Assembly: GCA_033763355.1 (NCBI GenBank)
Contig: JANRKT010000116.1
Location: forward strand, 1-8,405
DNA: 8,405 nucleotides
Origin: JANRKT01 sp033763355
GTDB lineage: Bacteria > Bacteroidota > Bacteroidia > Chitinophagales > Chitinophagaceae
Direction of reading: 5' to 3'
A program made the position numbers and the translations under genes. Positions 1-7,100 of the stretch are shown here, one piece after another (the stretch's first letter is position 1; the number at the start of each line of letters is the position of its first letter). The notes beneath the pieces are model-generated. The model was not told where the DNA came from and ran no database searches. It saw only the letters and a list, made by a program, of their open reading frames with translations.

Positions 1-354
1 CTCACCGATTTAAAATGCCATAAAAAAGAAATACTGGAACAACTCCTTATTCTCCTTGCACCTTATGCACCGCATGTAAGTGAAGAGCTGTGGCAGCAAC
101 TGGGCAACAACGGTTCAGTTTTAGATGCAACATATCCTGTGTTTAATGCAAAGCATGTTGCAGAATCTTCTAAAGAATACCCCATCTCCGTTAACGGAAG
201 GGTGAGGACGCAACTTAACATAAGCGTTGATGCTTCGCAGCAGGATGTGGAAGAGATGGTACTTTCCAATGACGTGGTAAAGAAATGGATGGAAGGAAAA
301 CCTCACAAGAAAATCATTTACGTAAAAAACAAAATGGTGAATGTGGTGGTGTAA
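1..354 (+). CDS. leuS: Leucyl-tRNA synthetase, C-terminal fragment (5' end outside window)
   Basis: This is the 3' end of a gene for the class I synthetase that charges tRNA-Leu in the cytoplasm. Reading frame 1 is open from the first base and gives 117 residues before TAA at 352-354. It begins in the anticodon-binding helical domain, where the segment LLAPYAPHVSEELW (about residues 18-31) is a hallmark of the Leu/Ile/Val synthetases. The small C-terminal domain follows, starting at YPISVNGRVRTQL and ending KKIIYVKNKMVNVVV, which matches the usual LeuS tail (KxIxVxxKxVNxVV). The end is therefore natural; only the N-terminal part, including the catalytic and editing domains, lies outside the window. 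The next gene starts 73 bp later on the same strand, and no T-tailed terminator hairpin is seen between them. Identification is from sequence motifs and is strong. Confidence 0.95.
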   Translation, partial: LTDLKCHKKEILEQLLILLAPYAPHVSEELWQQLGNNGSVLDATYPVFNAKHVAESSKEYPISVNGRVRTQLNISVDASQQDVEEMVLSNDVVKKWMEGKPHKKIIYVKNKMVNVVV

Positions 355-427
355 GTTTAAAATTTTAGTGTGATTAAAGATTTATGGAATTATATTGATT
401 TTGAATCTCAAATATCAAACGTGATAT

Positions 428-1375
428 ATGAGAAATATTAAAATTGCTACCACTATTTATTTCTTAATATTCGTTTTGGCATGCCTAAATACAGCCTCTC
501 TTTTTGCACAGAAAAAAATCGAACGACAAGATTCATGGTATGAACAATTACAAGCGGGAACAGTTTCAATAGGTTGTTTAGATAGCATCAAAGGAAGGCT
601 AAGTAATAAATGGTTTAAATATTACAATATTATTGGAACCGGAGTAATATTTTATGTGAAAGATAAGCTTGGTGTTTTACCAGTATTGGTTACGGCAAAA
701 CATGTTATTCAAGACAGTAATAATAATTTTATTGATTCCATTCGGATACGATTTTCAAATGACGATGATTTATCTGTGTTTGATTTTTGGGGTTACAGAA
801 TAACTTTGAAAGATAAGAAGAGTATAAATTTTTTTATGCTTCCAGATTCGACAATTGACTTAGTCGCTATTCCTTTAATTTTTGACTCTAAGCCTAGTGT
901 TAATTTCAGTGTTCCTGCCGCAGTCCCATACAGATATTTTCCCACTAAGAATTATTATTATGAAGGTGCTGATATAATTGTTTTAGGATATCCGGGTGCT
1001 GTGGGGTTTAATTATTGGACTAGGGCTCTTTTGAGGAAAGGTATAATTTCGTGGGTGCCCAAAACAGAATTGGCTAAGAGAAAGTTTTTGATTGATTGTA
1101 ATGTTTTCCCCGGTAATAGCGGCGGTCCGGTATTTAGTATTCCAAATTATATAACTACAGATACAACTTTGGGAGGAGAGGTTAAATTTCTTGGTATTGT
1201 TGTCGAAAGAAGATTTAATAAAAATAAAGTGTATCAGAGTAAAAGTAATATCCCATTCAGGGATTCTGCAGGAACAGAAATTCTTTCATTAGAGTCAATA
1301 GGAGTTGGAGTTGTAGAGCCGGCAGAAAATATCTTAAAATTATTGGAAGAGTTAGAAAAAGTGATGAATAAATAA
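428..1375 (+). CDS. Exported trypsin-like serine protease (S1/HtrA-like fold, no PDZ domain)
   Basis: The product has 315 residues. A signal peptide covers about residues 1-27, with a hydrophobic stretch near residues 6-26 and probable cleavage in SLFA|Q, so it should reach the periplasm or beyond. The chymotrypsin-fold catalytic triad is complete: His92 in VTAKHV, Asp144 in TIDLVAI and Ser231 in PGNSGGPVF. GTGVIFYV (about residues 70-77) is the usual strand before the His loop. The remaining C-terminal part (about 255-315) is too short and unlike a PDZ domain, so this is not a complete DegP/HtrA; it resembles the Trypsin_2-type stand-alone peptidases. Substrate is unknown. ATG at 428 is the first possible start because an in-frame TGA lies two codons upstream (422-424); there is no Shine-Dalgarno sequence. 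The gene is visibly AT-rich (for example 15 G/C in the 60 bases from 781) next to neighbours near 45-50% GC, suggesting horizontal acquisition. It converges on the kinase gene across the hairpin cluster. Confidence 0.85.
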   Translation: MRNIKIATTIYFLIFVLACLNTASLFAQKKIERQDSWYEQLQAGTVSIGCLDSIKGRLSNKWFKYYNIIGTGVIFYVKDKLGVLPVLVTAKHVIQDSNNNFIDSIRIRFSNDDDLSVFDFWGYRITLKDKKSINFFMLPDSTIDLVAIPLIFDSKPSVNFSVPAAVPYRYFPTKNYYYEGADIIVLGYPGAVGFNYWTRALLRKGIISWVPKTELAKRKFLIDCNVFPGNSGGPVFSIPNYITTDTTLGGEVKFLGIVVERRFNKNKVYQSKSNIPFRDSAGTEILSLESIGVGVVEPAENILKLLEELEKVMNK

Positions 1376-1389
1376 ATTAGTAAACAGGT

Positions 1390-1418
1390 GCTCTCCAAAG
1401 TCGGAGACTTTGGAAAGC
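1390..1418. repeat. Hairpin 1 of the intergenic palindrome cluster
   Basis: A near-perfect inverted repeat. The inner nine pairs are TCCAAAGTC (1394-1402) with GACTTTGGA (1406-1414) around the loop GGA (1403-1405). After one C/A mismatch (1393/1415), three more pairs continue outward to G1390-C1418, giving 12 of 13 pairs. There is no following T-run, so it is not a standard intrinsic terminator, though it could still act on transcripts from either converging gene. Its core is shared with hairpin 3. Confidence 0.8.
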
Positions 1419-1456
1419 TTATGTTCTTTCCCGACTGAGTCGGTGGTAGAACATAA
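1419..1456. repeat. Hairpin 2 of the intergenic palindrome cluster
   Basis: An outer stem of nine pairs, TTATGTTCT (1419-1427) with AGAACATAA (1448-1456), encloses an inner five-pair stem CCGAC (1431-1435) with GTCGG (1439-1443) around the loop TGA. The two stems are separated by a small asymmetric internal loop (TTC opposite TGGT). It starts at the base directly after hairpin 1 ends. Its sequence differs from hairpins 1 and 3 except for a shared AGTCGG. Confidence 0.75.
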
Positions 1457-1458
1457 TT

Positions 1459-1491
1459 ATATGCGAAGCCGGAGACTTCGCACAGCCATAT
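1459..1491. repeat. Hairpin 3 of the intergenic palindrome cluster
   Basis: The central stem GCGAAG (1463-1468) pairs with CTTCGC (1476-1481). Inside it there is a C/A mismatch (1469/1475), a C1470-G1474 pair and the loop GGA (1471-1473). Flanking ATAT (1459-1462) can pair with ATAT (1488-1491) past a short one-sided bulge. Compared with hairpin 1, two pairs change in a compensatory way: C1395-G1413 becomes G1463-C1481, and A1397-T1411 becomes G1465-C1479. This argues that the fold matters, or that both are members of one palindromic repeat family. Confidence 0.75.
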
Positions 1492-1526
1492 GAAAACTTT
1501 GTGTATTCGTGGCCAAACAGGTAAAC

Positions 1527-3041
1527 TCATTTCTGCAGCCCAGCAATCTCACCAAATTCATCTGAAAGTTTGGTGCTCAGTTTTTCAAAAACGGGAAAGT
1601 ATTTCATATACATCTCATGGTCTGCTTTTTGGGGTTTGTATGAATCGGGTAACGTAACAGTTTGCGCCGCTTCCTCAAGGGTTTTATAAATTCCCATGTC
1701 AGTTGCGCACAATAAAAATGCACCAAGGCCTATGCTGTCTGAATTTTTCCTGAGGTTAACCGGTTTATTAAAAATATCAGCTATCATCTGTGAACAGAAA
1801 GGAATAGAAGCGAAGCTACCGTTTATGGAAAGGCTGTTAATGGTGCGGTGTTCCTGCAGCGTTTTGCCAATGCTGTAAATTTCATACAGTATCCCTTCAA
1901 TGGTGGCCCTGATGAAATGTGAACGTTCGTGTTTGATGTTCACGCCAAAGTAAACGCCTCTTGCATTTGCATTCCATATCGGCGCCCTTTCGCCCAGCAA
2001 ATAGGGAAGGAACAATAAACCATCCGAACCTGCATGGATTTTTGACGCTTCATGTATCAGGTCTTCCATGCAGAATTCGATATCAAAACGATTTTTAAAA
2101 TCGCCAAACTGTTTGGTAAACCAGTCAAAAATAATTCCGCCATTGTTGGTCGGCCCGCCCGAAACATAAAATTTTTCCGTAAGCAGGTAATTGAAGAAAC
2201 GTTGCTTTTCATCCTGCAACACCTGTTTGCCCGCTACCCTTACTGCGCCGCTGTCTTCAATAGTAATAACAGCTTTTCCTTTGCCCCATACGCCTGCGCC
2301 CAATGTAGCAAGGCAGCCATCGCTTGAGCCGGTAATAATTTTTGTTGAGGCAGATAATCCAAGGGAGGTTTGGTATTCTTTTCGCAGTTTACCGGCCGAA
2401 TAAAAAACGGGCACAAGGTCAGGCAGCCTGCCTGCAGTAATGCCTGCAAAATACAGTGCATCGTTTTCCCATTTTAAATTATGGATATTCATCAGGCCGG
2501 TAGCAGATGCAAGGCTGTAATCAAGTACATACTCCCCGGTAAGTTGTTGTATGATGTAGGTTTTAATGGCAACGAATTTATCCGAAGCTTTAAATTTTTG
2601 GGCATCGTGGTCTTTTATCCAGGCAATTCTCACCAATGGCGACATGGGGTGTATGGGAGTGCCTGTAGCTGTGTACAATATTTTACCCAAAGGATGTTTC
2701 TTTAATTCCTGCGCTTCTTTTTTGCCCCTGTTGTCGGCCCATGTAATGGCATTGCCCAGCGGTACACCTTTTTTATCAATGGCCAGAACGCTGTGCATGG
2801 AAGCGCTGAAGCAAATGCTGCGCACTTTGTATTTTTTACTGTGTATTTTTTCAGTAAGAAAATTTTTCAGCACGTACAGCATGGTAATGAAAATCTGCTC
2901 GGGGTCCTGCTCGCTGTAATCAGGTTCGGTATGAAAAGTAGGGTAGGACCCTTTCATGGAACCAATGATGTTGCTTTTTAAATCAAAAGCAAAAACCCTT
3001 ACTGCATTGGTGCCCAGTTCTATGGTAATGATACATTCCAT
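1527..3041 (-). CDS. gntK: FGGY-family carbohydrate kinase, probable gluconokinase
   Basis: A 504-residue cytoplasmic kinase, the normal length for FGGY kinases (about 490-510). It probably phosphorylates D-gluconate with ATP to 6-phosphogluconate, feeding the pentose phosphate or Entner-Doudoroff pathway. The actin-like N-terminal phosphate motif is IELGT (residues 7-11). SASMHSVLAID (79-89), TWADNR (100-105) and TGTPIHPMSP (126-135) are characteristic of Bacillus-type gluconokinases and unlike xylulokinase or glycerol kinase. The probable catalytic base is Asp241 in SSDGCLATLG. GERAPIWNANARG (350-362) is the second FGGY signature region, and NGSFASIPFCSQMIADIF (407-424) occupies the nucleotide-binding position. 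One oddity is Glu8 where the family usually has Asp. The start is fixed at ATG 3041-3039: the only in-frame codons upstream lead straight to the stop of the AraC gene, 15 bp away, so the two genes are surely co-transcribed. Exact sugar specificity is inferred; another sugar acid is possible. Confidence 0.85.
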   Translation of the reverse strand: MECIITIELGTNAVRVFAFDLKSNIIGSMKGSYPTFHTEPDYSEQDPEQIFITMLYVLKNFLTEKIHSKKYKVRSICFSASMHSVLAIDKKGVPLGNAITWADNRGKKEAQELKKHPLGKILYTATGTPIHPMSPLVRIAWIKDHDAQKFKASDKFVAIKTYIIQQLTGEYVLDYSLASATGLMNIHNLKWENDALYFAGITAGRLPDLVPVFYSAGKLRKEYQTSLGLSASTKIITGSSDGCLATLGAGVWGKGKAVITIEDSGAVRVAGKQVLQDEKQRFFNYLLTEKFYVSGGPTNNGGIIFDWFTKQFGDFKNRFDIEFCMEDLIHEASKIHAGSDGLLFLPYLLGERAPIWNANARGVYFGVNIKHERSHFIRATIEGILYEIYSIGKTLQEHRTINSLSINGSFASIPFCSQMIADIFNKPVNLRKNSDSIGLGAFLLCATDMGIYKTLEEAAQTVTLPDSYKPQKADHEMYMKYFPVFEKLSTKLSDEFGEIAGLQK

Positions 3042-3056
3042 AATATAAGATTTACA

Positions 3057-3950
3057 TTAATCGTTGAGTATATTTTTTTTCCTGAACTCGCTGGGCGTGT
3101 ACCCGGTGAGTTTTTTAAAAGTGGTTGAAAAATGCTGTGAGGAATAAAACCCCGTTTCCAGTGCAATCTCCGTTACATTGCAGTTTTCCCTTTTAAGCAT
3201 TTTAATGGCTTCGGATATGCGGATGTTGATCAGGTAGTTCAGCGGTGAAAAGCCGGTGTATTTTTTTACCCTTTCATTAAAAGCTGTAGTGCCCAAACCT
3301 ACCAGCGCCGCCATTTCTTCAACCGTCCATTGGTGGTTTAAATTTTTCCGGAGTGTTTGTTCCAGTTTCATGAAGGTTTGGGGAAAATCCCTGCCGGGGT
3401 TGTTTTGCCGGGTGAGTTGCCGTGTAAGCAAAATAAACAGCTCATCAATTAAATGATTGGCCCTTGTGGCATAACCAATTTCCTGGTTTAAAATTTCATG
3501 TTTAATGTCAAGTAAGATGTTCTCTGCTTCGCTCAGCCGCAACAAAAACGGGGCATGGTCCATCATGAGGATTTTCGCGATGGTAAAACTTTCGGTTTTA
3601 GAAAGGCTGCTCCATTTACCGAATAACAATGTCTTAGAAAGGGGGTCAAACTTTTCAACCTGCAGGTGTATCCATGAAAGTGTGCCAATATCAAGGAACC
3701 CTCTTGATCCGCCGAACTTCTGCCCGGGTAATATCATGGTGATGTCGCCGGGGTATAAAGTAAAATGCCGGTCCTGTATGGCCCATTCAAATTTCCCTTC
3801 CGTAATGCAATAGATGCGTATGCTTTCAGTTGCAGCAGGGGGCAGCGAATTGAGTTGTATGGAATAATTTTTTTTAAGTGCAAATTCAACGATGTGAGGA
3901 AACAACTGCAGTTCCCCTGACCGGCCCTGTTGTAAAAAAAACTGGTTCAT
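3057..3950 (-). CDS. AraC/XylS-family transcriptional regulator
   Basis: A 297-residue regulator with the standard AraC layout. Residues about 20-110 look like the cupin-type sensor domain (for example CITEGKFEW and HFTLYPGDITMILPG, 48-76). The C-terminal DNA-binding domain has two helix-turn-helix units: WTVEEMAALVGLGTTAFNER (208-227) ending at FSPLNYL, and NVTEIALETGFYSSQHFSTT (258-277) followed by FKKLTGYTPSEFRK. The second unit is the classic AraC signature. ATG 3950-3948 is preceded directly by an in-frame TGA, so no longer start exists. It is the first gene of a two-gene minus-strand unit with the kinase and is divergent from susC, so it most plausibly controls both. The inducer is unknown; a sugar acid or its derivative would fit the kinase next door. 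Family assignment is firm, regulatory targets are inferred from position. Confidence 0.93.
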   Translation of the reverse strand: MNQFFLQQGRSGELQLFPHIVEFALKKNYSIQLNSLPPAATESIRIYCITEGKFEWAIQDRHFTLYPGDITMILPGQKFGGSRGFLDIGTLSWIHLQVEKFDPLSKTLLFGKWSSLSKTESFTIAKILMMDHAPFLLRLSEAENILLDIKHEILNQEIGYATRANHLIDELFILLTRQLTRQNNPGRDFPQTFMKLEQTLRKNLNHQWTVEEMAALVGLGTTAFNERVKKYTGFSPLNYLINIRISEAIKMLKRENCNVTEIALETGFYSSQHFSTTFKKLTGYTPSEFRKKNILND

Positions 3951-3964
3951 TCAATACATCATTG

Positions 3965-4037
3965 ATGGTTAAATGTACAAACTGTTGCATTATGAAAATA
4001 AGAGCCCCTTTTATGAGGAATAGCTGCAATTAACCAT
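3965..4037. repeat. Interrupted inverted repeat framing the araC/susC intergenic region
   Basis: ATGGTTAA (3965-3972) is exactly matched by its complement TTAACCAT (4030-4037). Inside these, TTGCA (3985-3989) pairs with TGCAA (4025-4029). The right arm is one continuous 13-mer (4025-4037), while the left arm is the same sequence split by 12 bases (3973-3984). It could be an operator or a DNA-looping element for the adjacent regulator. Confidence 0.4.
3990..4031 (+). promoter_or_regulatory. Candidate AraC-type operator: direct repeat with 21-bp period
   Basis: TTATGA occurs at 3990-3995 and again at 4011-4016, exactly 21 bp apart, which is two helical turns. Aligning the two 21-bp units gives 12 identical positions. 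AraC-family proteins with two helix-turn-helix units commonly bind same-direction half-sites about 21 bp apart just upstream of the -35 (here -33) region. The second unit ends about 12 bp before the TTG proposed as the -33 element of susC. Position and spacing fit an activator site; the match is by eye only. Confidence 0.35.
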
Positions 4038-4042
4038 AGGGG

Positions 4043-4072
4043 TTGTTCAAAATTCATCGCTGGTATATTTTG
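4043..4072 (+). promoter_or_regulatory. Candidate susCD promoter (Bacteroidota type)
   Basis: TTG at 4043-4045 is followed after about 18 bp by TATATTTTG (4064-4072). This resembles the Bacteroidota sigma-70 pattern of TTG in the -33 region and TAnnTTTG at -7, though TA and TTTG are separated by one base rather than two in the best alignment. Transcription would begin about 70 bp before the susC ATG. A second copy of ATATTTTG lies at 4096-4103 without a well-spaced TTG, so it is a weaker alternative. Confidence 0.35.
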
Positions 4073-4147
4073 GAAGTTTTTGGCCGGGGGATTGGATATT
4101 TTGTGTCAGTTTAACGATTGTGTTTCATTTATAAAACCAGCTGCTAT

Positions 4148-7100
4148 ATGAAAGTAAAACCTACGCCGGAATATTTTCCGTCGCTCCTCAAATCATTTTT
4201 TTCAATTCTTTCCTTCCTGTTTTTTTCTTCGTGGGCTTACAGCCAAACTGTAACAGGAACTGTTTCAGATATGGCCGGTAAAAGAATGCCTGCTGTAAAC
4301 GTAATGGTTAAGGGAACTTCAAGGGGCGTCATTACAGATGCTTCAGGACAATTCAGCATAGAAGCGGCCTCCAATGCCACGCTTGTATTCAGCAGTGTTG
4401 GCTATGCCACCACGGAAATACCTGTATCAGGAAGACAGGTGGTTGATGTGGTGCTGAACATTGATTCAAGGAACCTTGATGCAGTGGTGGTAACTGCATT
4501 GGGTATTACCAAAGAATCAAGAAGGCTGGGTTATGCAGCAACCAATGTAAAGACAGATGAACTTACCGTAAACCGTTCACCCAACCTGATGAATGCATTG
4601 CAGGGAAAAGTTGCGGGTGTAAATATATCAGGGCTGGGTACAGGCCCGGGCGGAACTTCTAAAGTACGTATCAGGGGCCAGTCTTCTATTTCAGGGCAAA
4701 ACAATCCTTTGATTGTTATCAATGGTGTGCCAATTGACAATACCAATTTTGGGGTAAATACATCGGCCGGCGGCGCAGTAGGCAATGATAACGGCGCTAT
4801 TGCATTAAGGGGTGGCGGCGTTACTTCAGACGGAGGTGATGGTTTATCAAGCATTAACCCCGATGATATAGAAAGCATGACCATCTTAAAAGGCGCCCCT
4901 GCAGCGGCATTGTATGGGGCCCGGGCAAAAGATGGTGTGATTATGATAACAACAAAAACAAAAGGCCGTGGTAAAGGAATTGGCGTAACATACAATGTGA
5001 ATTACACCAATGAAAGCCCGCTTGATTTTACAGATTATCAAAAGATATACGGCCAGGGTGAAAATGGCATCAGGCCCACAACCCCCAATCCCACTTCAGG
5101 CCAATGGTCGTTTGGTGAAAAGTTTGCGCCGGGTATGACGCATGTATTATTTACTAACCTTACGGTTCCGTATGTACCGCAGGGCAGCCGCATCAAAGAA
5201 TTTTACCGGAGCGGCCAAAATCTTACCAATACCGTAACCATGGAAGCAGCCGGCGACAAAGGCGGCATACATCTTTCACTGAGTAACATGAACAGCAAAG
5301 GTATTGTGCCCAATAACAGTTTTAACCGCAAAGGCATGAACCTCGGTTTCAGTTATGATCTGTCGGAGAAATTCAGTTTCAGGGGCAATGTTAACTATAC
5401 AAGGGAGGAAAACAAAAACCCGCCCAATATAGCCAACCAGGATAACTCCATTCCTACTACTATAATGGCACTTGCCAATTCAATGCCATTGAGTGTGCTG
5501 AATGCAAACAAATACAATGCTGCAGGAAACGAATACATCTATTCACGCTTTATGAACCGTACCAATCCTTATTGGGTACTGGCAGAACAGTTTCACAATG
5601 TAAAACGTGACAGGATTTTTGGAAACATTTCAGTAAAGTATAACATCCTTCCATGGCTTTTTGTACAGGGACGGTTCGGACAGGATTACTGGTCTCGTGA
5701 TGAAGATTATAATAATTTCCCCACTGGTCATGCTTCAAGGCCTGCAGCGCCTGCTGGTTTTGTAAATGGTGTTTACACGCAGGACTCCCGCCGTTTCAGG
5801 GAAACCAATCTTGATTTTCTGGCGTCTGCTACAAAAAAATTCGGCGCTTTTGATGCTACACTTACAGGGGGCGGTAACCAGATGAAAAGGCGGTCAGACC
5901 TCAACAGTGTTCAGGTAACAGATTTTGTTATACGGGGGCTTTATACTGTTCAAAACGGCAGGGCCAAAGACCCCATTTATGCACTTGTTGAGCAGGGTGT
6001 AAATTCTCTGTATGGTTCAGGAGAAGTATCGTGGAACAGGACTTTGTACCTGAATGGCACATTAAGGAACGATTGGTTTTCTACACTGGCGCCTGCAAAC
6101 AGGAGTATTTTATATCCTTCGGTATCTGCCGCATATATTTTTTCTGAAACGCTGCCCAATATTTCATGGCTGAACTTTGGCAAACTAAGGATAGGTTATG
6201 CTGAAGTGGGAAGTGATTCTGATGTGCAGCCTTATGCTGACCAGTTGTTCTATGGTATCAATTCCAATCTTATTAATAATCCTTCAGGAACGGCGGTTCC
6301 TGTTGGCGGGCCAAGCGGAACAACAGTACCCAATCCCAACCTGAAACCCATGCGCATTGCTGAAACAGAAATAGGTTTGGAATTAAGGATGTTTAACAAC
6401 CGGGTAACCCTTGACCTTGCCGGTTACAGAAAAATAACAAGCGACCAGATTGTACAGGCGCAGATTTCTGATGCTTCAGGATTTGTTACTACAAATATAA
6501 ACAGCGGTAAAAGCCGCAACCTCGGTTTTGAAGTACTGCTTGGCCTTGTTCCTGTACAGGGCAAAAATTTTTCATGGGAGTTTACAGCCAACACTTCTTA
6601 TAATAAAACAAAAGTGCTGAGCATAATAACTTCTAAAGCCGGTGAAAGGATTACAACCGGCACGCATGTATTTAATGGTGAAGTAAGGCATGTTGTGGGG
6701 CAGGAGATGGGACAGATAGCCGGTTTTGGTTATAACAGGAATGCAAAAGGGGAGAGGATATTTCTTGCCAATGGTTTGCCACAGCGTACGCCTGACCTTG
6801 TTTTGTTTGGAAGCGCTTTGCCCAAATGGGTAGGTGGTTTTTTAAATACGTTTACTTATAAGGGCATCCGCCTTTCAGTACTTATTGATTATAAGCTGGG
6901 CAATAAAGTGCTTTCCGGCACCAACTTTAATGCTGTTCGTCATGGTTTGCATAAGATGACACTGGAAGGAAGAGAAGGCGGAGTAACCGGCAAAGGAGTA
7001 AACCTGAGCGGCGGAACAAACACTGCAGTAGCCCCTGTTCAAACCTATTGGGAACACCTCAGGTCGCAGGCGCTTGTTGAGGCAGTTGTTTACGACGGCG

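Larger units (their letters stand above)
1382..1522. repeat. 8-bp direct repeat AAACAGGT on both sides of the hairpin cluster
   Basis: AAACAGGT occurs at 1382-1389, directly before the first stem base of hairpin 1, and again at 1515-1522, just before the kinase stop codon. It could be a target-site duplication left by insertion of the hairpin element. The second copy lies 23 bp beyond hairpin 3, and a chance 8-mer match within 150 bp is not rare, so the assignment is weak. Confidence 0.3.

Noticed and set aside
358..367. Palindrome TAAAATTTTA directly after leuS as a terminator
   Set aside because: It is all A/T with no loop and no following T-run, so it would not form a stable terminator hairpin.
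396..403. TGATTTTG as a -7 promoter element for the protease
   Set aside because: One mismatch to TAnnTTTG and no TTG at a suitable distance upstream; too weak to call in such AT-rich DNA.
1390..1491. CRISPR-like repeat array
   Set aside because: The hairpins are not identical direct repeats, no spacer pattern exists, and no cas gene is present.
1234..1530. 98-codon minus-strand frame across the hairpin cluster and the protease 3' end
   Set aside because: It overlaps the protease on the opposite strand and reads through palindromes; the product shows no recognisable domain.
2566..2919. 117-codon open frame on the plus strand inside the kinase gene
   Set aside because: It is antisense to conserved kinase motifs, including TWADNR and TGTPIHPMSP; no independent coding evidence.
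4118..4147. TTG start ten codons upstream of the susC ATG
   Set aside because: The added residues (MCFIYKTSCY) do not improve the signal peptide, and the ATG at 4148 gives a standard basic n-region followed by a hydrophobic core.
4531..4995. 154-codon open frame on the minus strand inside susC
   Set aside because: It lies wholly antisense to the well-conserved plug domain, is rich in Pro, Thr and Ser as expected of a reverse-frame shadow, and resembles no known protein.
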